Shown here: piece after piece, positions 53,927-62,143 of the stretch
Position numbering within the stretch: position 1 is the first letter of the stretch
Layout: each line of letters starts with the position of its first letter
Assembly: GCF_030730865.1 (NCBI RefSeq)
Contig: NZ_JAVALZ010000005.1
Span: 1 to 64,000, forward strand
Direction: 5' to 3'
Length of the DNA stretch: 64,000 bases
Origin: Uliginosibacterium sp. 31-16
GTDB lineage: Bacteria > Pseudomonadota > Gammaproteobacteria > Burkholderiales > Rhodocyclaceae
Made by a program: the position numbers and the translations under genes
Notes under the pieces: generated by a model
The model's input: the letters and a program-made list of their open reading frames with translations, nothing else
The model's database searches: none
Told to the model about the DNA's origin: nothing

Positions 53927-54130
53927 TCTTGTTAAATGTTTACTTTGAGGTGTGTTCAGTATCGCATTGGACTTTGAGGCCGCTGGATTAGAGCCGAGAA
54001 CGTTGGCTATGGCAAGTACTTAGAAAAGATGAAATCGGAGTGTTTGCCGATAGCTCTATTTCATATATGAATGAATTTGGCGTCTTTGTTGGTTTAGGCG
54101 ATTTGGAAAATTAATTTTTCTTTACAAGTA

Positions 54131-54158
54131 TTGACGATGAATTGCATCGTCATTTAAT
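54131..54158 (+). promoter_or_regulatory. Candidate promoter with overlapping palindromic operator for the giant gene
   Basis: A -35-like TTGACG (54131-54136) and -10-like TTTAAT (54153-54158) are spaced 16 bases. A perfect palindrome (TGACGATG and CATCGTCA around 5 bases, 54132-54152) fills the spacer and overlaps the -35, so a dimeric regulator could block or modulate initiation. It lies about 110 bases before the giant gene and 200 bases from gspG in the 341-base divergent region. Confidence 0.6.
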
Positions 54159-54221
54159 CTCCGGCACCTTCAGCGCAGGAAAGCCTTTTTGCATAAAGTC
54201 TCTCTGGATTTCCTTGCTCAC

Positions 54222-54241
54222 CACAACGTAATTTTGTTGTG
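54222..54241 (+). promoter_or_regulatory. Inverted repeat in the leader of the giant gene
   Basis: CACAAC and GTTGTG flank an AT-rich 8-base loop and end 26 bases before the ATG at 54268. It could be a second operator or a leader hairpin. GGGG at 54258-54261 is a plausible ribosome-binding site. Confidence 0.45.
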
Positions 54242-54267
54242 AATATATAAGTTATCCGGGGTTGGAT

Positions 54268-57200
54268 ATGTTGCGTAAGCCGCGTTTTGGACGGGCCACT
54301 TGCATTGTGTTGGCCGCTGTTTTTGCTTTGTTGCTTCCCTTCATGGCAAACGGGGAGTTGAGCGCTTCAGTGCAAAAAGGCTTGGCGTGGTTGACGACGA
54401 AAGTTGCTGAAGCAGGACTTCTAAGCAACGCAGACTCAGTTGCAAACCTCTATCAGGAGCGTTCTGAAGCTGCGCAAACCTTACGTCTTCTGGCAAGTGT
54501 TCCGGATGGTCTTTCACAAGCGGTGGCAACGGCACAGAGTCAGGACGGAGAGCTTGATACTGAGTCTCTTGCGCGGCAATTATTGGAGCGTGATCCAGCT
54601 GACGCGGCCGTCCCTGGTCTGCTCAATAAACTTCTCGCGCGGCAAGGCGACGACGGAGGCTTTTCTGGAGCAGAGGGATACCAGAGCGATGCAACCGATT
54701 CCGCATGGGCAATTGCTGCACTAGCTCAGCATGGTAGGGCGACTGGATCTGAGGCGTCTCGCGCTCGCAGCTACCTCGCGTCTCATGTGTCTAGCGCGGG
54801 CGTCGACGCGCATACCTCCGGCGGTGCTGCGCTCACCGGTGCAGCGAAGGTCTCGATCGCGGCGATTGCTAGTATCGCCCTCCAAACAGGAAGTGATAGC
54901 GCAAGTTTGACCGGCGTGCAGCAGCTGACAAAATTTCTGCTGTCTGCTCAAGGCGCTGATGGTGGCTGGCAAGTAGATACGCTGAGTTCGGCTTGGGCTC
55001 TTTTGGCGCTCAGCCCGGTTAGCACGGATACGACCTACAAAGCTACAGCGCAAGCTTTTCTAGAAGGACGTCAGCAGGCCGATGGAAGCTGGAATAGTGA
55101 TCCCTATGTGACGGCTATCGCATTACGTGCGCTGTCGGTTCGTCCTGCGAATCCCGTTGATAGTGCGGCAAATGGTCAGGTTTTGGGTGTTGTTGTTGAT
55201 GCCAAATCTGGTCAGGCTCTTGACGGTGTGACCGTTAGCTTGCAGTCGGCGTTGGCAGGTAGTGCTGCGGTGAGTCAGCCAAGCACCCTGGCAGGCGCCT
55301 TTCAGTTTGAGAAACTTTCTGCTGGTGGATATCAGTTGAGTTTCTCGCGGGCAGGCTACGTCAGTCAGACTCTCGCTTTGAACGTTTCCATCGGGCAGAA
55401 ATACGATGTTGGCTCGATAAAGCTGGCGCCGGCTACGAGTACCGGCATCCTGAACGGTGTTGTGACCGCTCAGGACACTGGTTTGCCTTTGGCTGGCGTT
55501 ACAGTTTCTGTTTCCGGCGCTGCATCGCAAGCAGCGACTACGGATAGTTCCGGACGTTTTGAATTCAGCGCGCTTACGCCCGGCAATATCAGCGTATCTG
55601 CAAGCCTGAATGGTTACACGTCGGCGACAGGGACTGCCTCTGTAGTGGCTGGGCAAACCTTGGTGTTCTCTCCGTCTCTTTACGCGGCCGGTAGCCCAGT
55701 CCCGACGACAGGTAAATTTTCGGGCCAAGTGATTGATGCCGCAACAAACGCTGTGCTGGATGCTGTTTCTGTCGATGTGACGGGGTCCGCGACAGTCCGT
55801 TTGGCAACGAGCGGCGGTGGCTATTTCGCAGGAGAACTTGCCCCAGGGGCCTACACAGTTCAGTACAACAGATCAGGCTACTCATCTGTTAGTCAGACAT
55901 TTGTTATCGCTGCGGGTAGCAGCGTGTCAGCGGGTGTGGTGAAGCTGAAAGCGGTACTTCTGAAAAGCAGTGTGCATGGCCGAGTCGTGAGCGATACGGG
56001 CGCGGCAATTGCAGGTGCGCAGGTTGAAATTGTAGGCAGCCAGCCACTTCTGTTTTCGAAATCTGCTGAGGACGGGGCCTATAGCCTGGCCGATCTTGGC
56101 GGCTTGCGCTTTGATGTTCGCGTAAGCGCTTCTGGGTACGTTTCACAAATGCTCACGCTGGAGCTTGATCAGGCGAGTGATGTGCTGCGCGATCTCACTC
56201 TTTCGGCCCAGCAAAGCGGCAAGCTGCAGTTAGGGGCTTTGGCGCTGGATAAAACCAGCGTGCTCGCGAATGCGGATGTTGTTGGAACCGTAGTGCTTGT
56301 GAATTCGGACAACAAGCCAATTGATCTGAGTGGGCTTGTGCTGGTTCAGGATCAGAATGGGGACGTTGCCGCGACCGGGGCCTTGCTGGATGCTACGCTT
56401 TCCGTGCTCGGCAACTTCACCTTGGCTGCGGGCGAAAGCCGTACCTTGTATGCTAAATGGAACAGCGCTCAGTACACTCCGGGCCCCTATCAATTTGTCG
56501 TACGGTTGATTGAGCCCGGCTCGCGCAGCCGAGCAGTACCCCTTGGCGTATCAATCGCGGAGCGTGGCTCTCCGCTGACGGTCGGCAAAGATGCAAGGGT
56601 TGCAGGTTCTGTAACAGTAACTCCACCTGTGGTGCGTGCAGGTCTTAACAGTCAGGTTCATCTCTACGCTACGTTGCAGAACGTTGGGAATACCACGCTC
56701 GTTTCGCAGGACTATCGGGTCAGGGTTGCGGACGCAACTTCTGCGGCAGTTGTGTACGAAACTACCGTCAGTGGTGCAGGGATGGATGTTTCTGCATTGA
56801 GCAAGCTCGACTTTGGAAGCTGGCCAGCCGCAGCCTCCGGGAATTACATAGTATCGGTCAGTGCGATATCTGCCGATCTTCAGGGCTCCGCGAGTGGGAA
56901 GCTATATGTCGGCGACTCGGGGTCGGCGATTTTTAGTGTGACCCCGTCTTTGGTCCCAACGGGGAACCAGTCTGTTCGCGCCAAAATTGCTGTTACAGGT
57001 CAGGATGTAACCACGGGTGTAATTAGCGACCCATTGGTTCCATTGATTAAGGCTGCGATACAAAAATCAGTAACTTTTAATGATGCAGCGGCTCGTACTT
57101 GGACCGTCAATAACAATGGCTGCCAAGGTTGTCATATTCAAACGCAAGCGTTAGTCGGTGGCGAAACCAACCGCAAGCTGAGTACTTATGATCAGCTTGC

Positions 57201-60200
57201 CCGCGCAACCATTTTGAATAACACCACACTTAACCAAACGGAGTACGGTACGTACAATGAAGGGTACTCCAGAATCTATCCTCGCGAGATGACGATGCTG
57301 GGCTTGTGGGCGCTTGGTGCTTACCACGACAGACCTTTTGTCGCCTCTAGCATCAAAAAAGCTGCGGACTGGACCGTCTCTAGTCAGGAGGCCGGAGGGC
57401 GCTGGTACTCTGACCGTTGTGATTTGTGGTCATGCTCCAACGAAGCTACCACGGGAATGAATCTGCGGAGTCTCGTTGATTCATATAAGTTGCTGTCAAC
57501 GGTCGCCCCTGAAAAAGTAAGAACATATTCGGTTACTGCCAAGCCTGACGCAGTGGCTCTCTACCAGAAATTTGGTTCTGCGACGTGTTGCGTTGCTACT
57601 GACTCAGCGGGGCGGACTTACCTGACGTTTACATCGGGGAAAGTAGCGCAGATTAATCGCGATGGCAGTATTGGCGGGACTTGGATTGGTTTGAGCTCTC
57701 CTAGCGGAGTGGCAGAATTCCAAGGCAGCATCGTTGTCGCCACTAAGACCGGCTTGTACAAGTTGCTCGAAGATGGAACTCAGGTTCGGGTAAATACTGG
57801 AACAACCTTTGGAGCATTGGTAGTAAGCCCAGACGGCCAGTATGTTTATAGTAATAGCTCGCAGGAAAATCGGATTTATCGGATTTCCGCCGATTGGTCG
57901 AGTGAGGTTTGGGTGTCTGGTGGGTTGTTGAGCACCCCTGGCGGTATGGCCATGGATGCATCCGGGCGGCTGTATGTAACCAATTACTCCGGTATGGGCT
58001 ATGTCCTGCGTTTCAATCCTGACAAGACGTATTCCAAAGTTCTGGAACTTGCGAACGGCCGATCGATTTCAGTTCTGCACCGTGCTGACGGTTGGTATGT
58101 CGCAGGAGATCGCGGGATTTTCCGATTCAACGAGGACTGGGAAGGCGAGCGCATCTGGTTCAGCGGTGTTACAGGCCAATTGTCCGAGCTCCCTGGCGGC
58201 CGGTTTGTGGTCGTCAAAAACAGTGGGTATATGGAGGATATTGAGAGTACTCAGGTAGATGTAGCTCCTTCCTTGTCGAAATACGTGGTTGCCATTGATC
58301 GTGCGACGACATGGTTAATGTCGAGAGATTCGCTGGCTAGTACAGATACGTTTTTGCTTGCTCAGCATTTGGCTGGATTGGGTGAGGCTCGCAATTTTTA
58401 TCGGGCAACAGAGCCCGCGAGGTCTGAAGCTATAGCCGCCAAGATGACGCAGATCGCCAATCGCCTGCGATCGAATGTCAACGTGGATGGTGGTTGGGGG
58501 CGTTATCTAAAGCAAACCAGTGACCCCATGGCGACTGCGCAGGTGGGGGTTGCGTTGGACTACACAAATCCCTCACCCAGTGACCCCCTGGTTCGTAAGG
58601 CTGTTGAATGGCTTCTGGCTACGCAAAAAGCGGGGGGCTCTTGGCACAGCCCAATAGCGGGAACTGATTTGGCTGCCACAACTTGGGTTTCGATCTGGTT
58701 GCCGGTGATGCTGGATCGCTTGGGTGGTATCGACACTGATCTTTCGTTGAGTATTCCGGCAACGTCGACCGCGACTGCATTCAACCCGGTCCCGACCACT
58801 TCCACCATGCAAGCGGATGGTAGTTACGTCCATAAATGGTCCATGACTGGCGTGACGTCTGCGGGGCGTAACGTTGAGTTTGATCTTGCTTTGAGCAATC
58901 TGCTGCCGAATGAGCAACGTCCTGCTGCGAGTGCCGCGTTCTTGAGCTTCAAGAATTCGTTCACGAACGAGCTTGTTGACGCACCGATCGATATTCCCAA
59001 GATCACCGCCACAGCGAAGCTCGACTTGAATGCTGCGACTGACAAGTCCGTCTATGGCTCGGATAGTCCTGTATTGGTTTCCGCGTCCGTGATCAACGGT
59101 GCGGGTGCAATGGCCAGTGCGAGTCTCCAGTTCCAGATTTTTGCGCCGGACGGAAAGTTGGTGAGTGATCTTGGCGTGTTTCCGACGGGCAATATTGCCG
59201 CAGGGGTGAGTGGCGGGACCAATGCCGTTTGGAACACGGGCAGCAGTCTGCACGCGCCTGGGTACTCCGTGCTCGTGACGCTATTTGATGCAAATGGTAG
59301 CCAAGTCACGCAGATCACGTTGCCGTTCGAAATCTCGGCCTCCGCCGCGCAGCAGGTTAGTGCCCGTGTGACGACAGATCGTGCGGTCTACAATCCGCGC
59401 GATACCGTGCAGATCACTGACCGGGTGAGCAATCTGATTGCAAACTCTGTACGCGAAGGGCTTTCGTTAAAAACGGTTGTGCTGAACCCGAACGGTCAAA
59501 CTCAGTGGCAGACGACTGAGCCAGTAGCACAACTGCTCGGTGGTGTGAGCAAGGAGTTGTCCTATGGCGTTGGCTTCTCCAGCGCACCGGCTGGCAGCTA
59601 CACAGTTACGCTGAGCGTGCTTGATGCACAAGGCGCAAGTCTTGCCGCTGCTAGTACACGTTTCAGCGTGCGTGACACGTCGCTGGATGGAGCCGGCCTG
59701 TCTGGCAGCTTGAGTGCGTTGCCCAAGTCGGCAAATGCCGGTGATCAGATCGCATTTAGTTATACGTTGAGCAATCGTGGCAACAGTGCGCTGAGTGGCT
59801 TGCCCTTGAGTGTGCGCGTCATTGATCCGCTTGCTGCCGATGCCAGTGCTGTTGTGGCTGAGTTGGCGGGCAAGGCTGATGTGGCAATTGATGGCAACGC
59901 CCAAGGCGTCAAGTCTTGGCAAAGCGGCGCATCTTTGGCTGACAGGACTTTGGCCGCAGTGCTGATCGCGAAGATTGGCGACAAGGAAATCATCCTTGCG
60001 CGAGACACCTTCCAGTTGCTCAAGCCCGCAGTCAAGGTCGACCTTGTGCCGAGCCTGGATGCGCAGGCGCGTGTTCTGGCGCTCGTGTCGTGCCCAACTT
60101 CAACGACAGGTGGTTCAGCCGGTACCGGGCTGGATGTTGACGGTTCGAGTGATGGAAAAGCACACGCCGATATCGCTTCGTGTGTCGCTGCTCGTGTCAA

Positions 60201-62037
60201 AGCGTTGGATGACTACCTCACCGTGCTAGGGGTCAGTCACAAGATCGTCACTACCAAGGAAGAGTTTGCGACAGCCTTCCACTGTGGCATCTACAACACC
60301 TACTGGGTCAATGGTGGCGTGCATAAGCTCGACACCACCATGGCCAAGGAGGTTCGCGAAGCTGTTGAACGTGGCGATGGTCTGATCGTCGATGGTTTGC
60401 GTAATGCCAGTACTGCGGGTCCGCAGATTCTGCCGGAGGTATTGGGCGTCACCTTTAGTGGCAAGCTACCGCATGGTTCAACCCAGATTCAGTTCAGCAG
60501 TGACAACACGATCGCGGCTGGCCTGATGGATACGGCCGGGCAAGATCTGCGAGTGACCTTGAGCACGGCCAAGCAAATCGCGAGTTTTACCGTCGTTCCG
60601 GGGGTGCAGGATGTTTCGCCGGCCGTGACGCTGAATGCATTTGGTCAGGGTCATGCGCTGCTGTTTGCCTTTGATCTGGCGGACATGATGTCGGCACAAA
60701 CTGCTGCGCAAAGCGATAACCTGCGTGACGTTGTCTCGCGTAGCCTGAGTACAGTAGCCCCTGTGCTGACGGCGCCTCATGCAAGTCGTCCGTTCGGTGC
60801 GCGAATTCAGCTCACCAATAGCGGAGCCTTGCTCGCCAACACCTCGCTTCGTTTGACCTTGCCGGTTGGCTTCAAACTTGAGGAGGCTTATCCGCAAACT
60901 ACGGTCGCGCAGCAGGTGCTGACAGATGGCCGAACCGTTCTGAGTTGGGTTTTGAACTCTGCTCCAGGCGATAACAAGGACGTTGTGCTGCGACTGCGTG
61001 CTGGTACCTCTGCCGGTCACTTCGATTTGCCGCTTGAGGCTGTATTGACCCCCGTGTCCAGCGATGGTGTTCTGGGTGCTCCTTTGCCTACGGCTAGCTA
61101 CACGCTAGGTGTCGATGTGCTGGCCGCCGCAGCCATCTCGGCAAACACCGTGCCGGTCGTTCAGGCCCTTGTGCCGAGCGTAGCTAACGAGCTTGCTGCA
61201 CGTGACCGTGCGCTGACTCAGCTGGCGCAAGCAAATACCGCGTTGGCGCAGGCGAGCTATCAAGCCGCACTGGATGGCCTGGTCCTGGCTGCTGATGAGA
61301 TCCGCAGCATCAGTAGTGTCAATACGGATGCGCCTCGTCTGGCGATTTCACAGGCACTTGAGTCTGCATCGGCCCCGCTATGCAAGATGCTTGGGTGCAT
61401 TACGGGCAGCGTCAGTTTTGCAACTCGTGAAATACAGCTTGGAAACAACATCGTCATGGGGCGCACGGTCTATAACAACTGCCCGCCGCAGATCAAGGAC
61501 ATTCCTGTAACGGGGCTGTTGATTCGTGAGCGAACAGGAGCGACGGAACTGACCTTGTGGGACAACCTCACCATCCCGGGCTATCAGAACAATCTGCGTC
61601 AAGCCGGTTGGCAGGCTCTGGGACAGGAAGGGGATGTCATGTCCCTGGATCTGAGTGCTGTCTGGATGAATCACTACCTGCATTTTGATCGGCAGAGCTT
61701 CCAGATCGTGGTGCTGCCGCCCAAGCTGGCCGGGACGCTTACCTTGCCAAGCAACCCACGCGCTAGCGACAACCTGAATATCGGCTGGAAAGTCGTAAAC
61801 AGTGGGGCCTTGGGCAAAGACGTACCGGTGAGCCTGCATTTCACTAATGTCACGCAAGCCAAGCCGGCTGGAGCCTATGACCAGACCCTGACGTTCAACC
61901 CTGGCCAAACCAGCAGCGGGAATTACAACTGGTTTTCCAGCGGCGCAGTGGGCGATCAGATCAAGGTCGATCTTGTGGCAACGGTCAAGGGGGTAACGCA
62001 AACCCTGTCCAGTGCGACGATGACACTCAAACCTTAA
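54268..62037 (+). CDS. Giant exported multidomain protein with alpha/alpha-toroid, carboxypeptidase-regulatory-like and beta-propeller domains
   Basis: The product is 2589 residues and starts at the ATG at 54268. A signal peptide occupies residues 1-29. An alpha/alpha-toroid with three squalene-cyclase/prenyltransferase-type repeats (GDDGGF, GADGGW, QQADGSWN) spans about 35-290. Four carboxypeptidase-regulatory-like beta domains span about 300-650. Further beta-sandwiches follow. A second toroid starts with C952-Q-G-C-H, is interrupted by a beta-propeller (about 1097-1325), and resumes to about 1490. More beta-sandwiches run to about 1925. A class I amidotransferase-like domain is at about 1925-2110 (TYWVNGGVHKL, GDGLIVDGLRN). 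C-terminal beta and helical domains end the protein. Divergent from the secretion operon; it is a candidate substrate or surface partner. Confidence 0.88.
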   Translation: MLRKPRFGRATCIVLAAVFALLLPFMANGELSASVQKGLAWLTTKVAEAGLLSNADSVANLYQERSEAAQTLRLLASVPDGLSQAVATAQSQDGELDTESLARQLLERDPADAAVPGLLNKLLARQGDDGGFSGAEGYQSDATDSAWAIAALAQHGRATGSEASRARSYLASHVSSAGVDAHTSGGAALTGAAKVSIAAIASIALQTGSDSASLTGVQQLTKFLLSAQGADGGWQVDTLSSAWALLALSPVSTDTTYKATAQAFLEGRQQADGSWNSDPYVTAIALRALSVRPANPVDSAANGQVLGVVVDAKSGQALDGVTVSLQSALAGSAAVSQPSTLAGAFQFEKLSAGGYQLSFSRAGYVSQTLALNVSIGQKYDVGSIKLAPATSTGILNGVVTAQDTGLPLAGVTVSVSGAASQAATTDSSGRFEFSALTPGNISVSASLNGYTSATGTASVVAGQTLVFSPSLYAAGSPVPTTGKFSGQVIDAATNAVLDAVSVDVTGSATVRLATSGGGYFAGELAPGAYTVQYNRSGYSSVSQTFVIAAGSSVSAGVVKLKAVLLKSSVHGRVVSDTGAAIAGAQVEIVGSQPLLFSKSAEDGAYSLADLGGLRFDVRVSASGYVSQMLTLELDQASDVLRDLTLSAQQSGKLQLGALALDKTSVLANADVVGTVVLVNSDNKPIDLSGLVLVQDQNGDVAATGALLDATLSVLGNFTLAAGESRTLYAKWNSAQYTPGPYQFVVRLIEPGSRSRAVPLGVSIAERGSPLTVGKDARVAGSVTVTPPVVRAGLNSQVHLYATLQNVGNTTLVSQDYRVRVADATSAAVVYETTVSGAGMDVSALSKLDFGSWPAAASGNYIVSVSAISADLQGSASGKLYVGDSGSAIFSVTPSLVPTGNQSVRAKIAVTGQDVTTGVISDPLVPLIKAAIQKSVTFNDAAARTWTVNNNGCQGCHIQTQALVGGETNRKLSTYDQLARATILNNTTLNQTEYGTYNEGYSRIYPREMTMLGLWALGAYHDRPFVASSIKKAADWTVSSQEAGGRWYSDRCDLWSCSNEATTGMNLRSLVDSYKLLSTVAPEKVRTYSVTAKPDAVALYQKFGSATCCVATDSAGRTYLTFTSGKVAQINRDGSIGGTWIGLSSPSGVAEFQGSIVVATKTGLYKLLEDGTQVRVNTGTTFGALVVSPDGQYVYSNSSQENRIYRISADWSSEVWVSGGLLSTPGGMAMDASGRLYVTNYSGMGYVLRFNPDKTYSKVLELANGRSISVLHRADGWYVAGDRGIFRFNEDWEGERIWFSGVTGQLSELPGGRFVVVKNSGYMEDIESTQVDVAPSLSKYVVAIDRATTWLMSRDSLASTDTFLLAQHLAGLGEARNFYRATEPARSEAIAAKMTQIANRLRSNVNVDGGWGRYLKQTSDPMATAQVGVALDYTNPSPSDPLVRKAVEWLLATQKAGGSWHSPIAGTDLAATTWVSIWLPVMLDRLGGIDTDLSLSIPATSTATAFNPVPTTSTMQADGSYVHKWSMTGVTSAGRNVEFDLALSNLLPNEQRPAASAAFLSFKNSFTNELVDAPIDIPKITATAKLDLNAATDKSVYGSDSPVLVSASVINGAGAMASASLQFQIFAPDGKLVSDLGVFPTGNIAAGVSGGTNAVWNTGSSLHAPGYSVLVTLFDANGSQVTQITLPFEISASAAQQVSARVTTDRAVYNPRDTVQITDRVSNLIANSVREGLSLKTVVLNPNGQTQWQTTEPVAQLLGGVSKELSYGVGFSSAPAGSYTVTLSVLDAQGASLAAASTRFSVRDTSLDGAGLSGSLSALPKSANAGDQIAFSYTLSNRGNSALSGLPLSVRVIDPLAADASAVVAELAGKADVAIDGNAQGVKSWQSGASLADRTLAAVLIAKIGDKEIILARDTFQLLKPAVKVDLVPSLDAQARVLALVSCPTSTTGGSAGTGLDVDGSSDGKAHADIASCVAARVKALDDYLTVLGVSHKIVTTKEEFATAFHCGIYNTYWVNGGVHKLDTTMAKEVREAVERGDGLIVDGLRNASTAGPQILPEVLGVTFSGKLPHGSTQIQFSSDNTIAAGLMDTAGQDLRVTLSTAKQIASFTVVPGVQDVSPAVTLNAFGQGHALLFAFDLADMMSAQTAAQSDNLRDVVSRSLSTVAPVLTAPHASRPFGARIQLTNSGALLANTSLRLTLPVGFKLEEAYPQTTVAQQVLTDGRTVLSWVLNSAPGDNKDVVLRLRAGTSAGHFDLPLEAVLTPVSSDGVLGAPLPTASYTLGVDVLAAAAISANTVPVVQALVPSVANELAARDRALTQLAQANTALAQASYQAALDGLVLAADEIRSISSVNTDAPRLAISQALESASAPLCKMLGCITGSVSFATREIQLGNNIVMGRTVYNNCPPQIKDIPVTGLLIRERTGATELTLWDNLTIPGYQNNLRQAGWQALGQEGDVMSLDLSAVWMNHYLHFDRQSFQIVVLPPKLAGTLTLPSNPRASDNLNIGWKVVNSGALGKDVPVSLHFTNVTQAKPAGAYDQTLTFNPGQTSSGNYNWFSSGAVGDQIKVDLVATVKGVTQTLSSATMTLKP

Positions 62038-62048
62038 GCAGTTGTTTA

Positions 62049-62103
62049 GCCCCGCGCCGCGTGAGTGGTGCGGGGCCAAGCGTCATCCCGCTTCAGGATG
62101 ACG
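62049..62103 (+). promoter_or_regulatory. Two adjacent hairpins between the giant gene and the transglutaminase-fold gene
   Basis: GCCCCGC/GCGGGGC (62049-62055 and 62070-62076) and CGTCATCC/GGATGACG (62081-62088 and 62096-62103) form two stems without a T-run. They may attenuate or process a shared transcript rather than fully terminate it. Confidence 0.5.
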
Positions 62104-62143
62104 ACCAACCCATACCAGGCATCAAAGATTAACGAGGTTGTAC

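Noticed and set aside
57115-57140. GCQGCH as a possible alpha-2-macroglobulin thioester motif
   Set aside because: The thioester sequence is GCGEQ; here there is CXXCH and no Glu-Gln.
54268-62037. Dockerin partner for the secretin cohesin-like tail
   Set aside because: No paired DxNxDGxxN dockerin repeats were seen in the giant protein.
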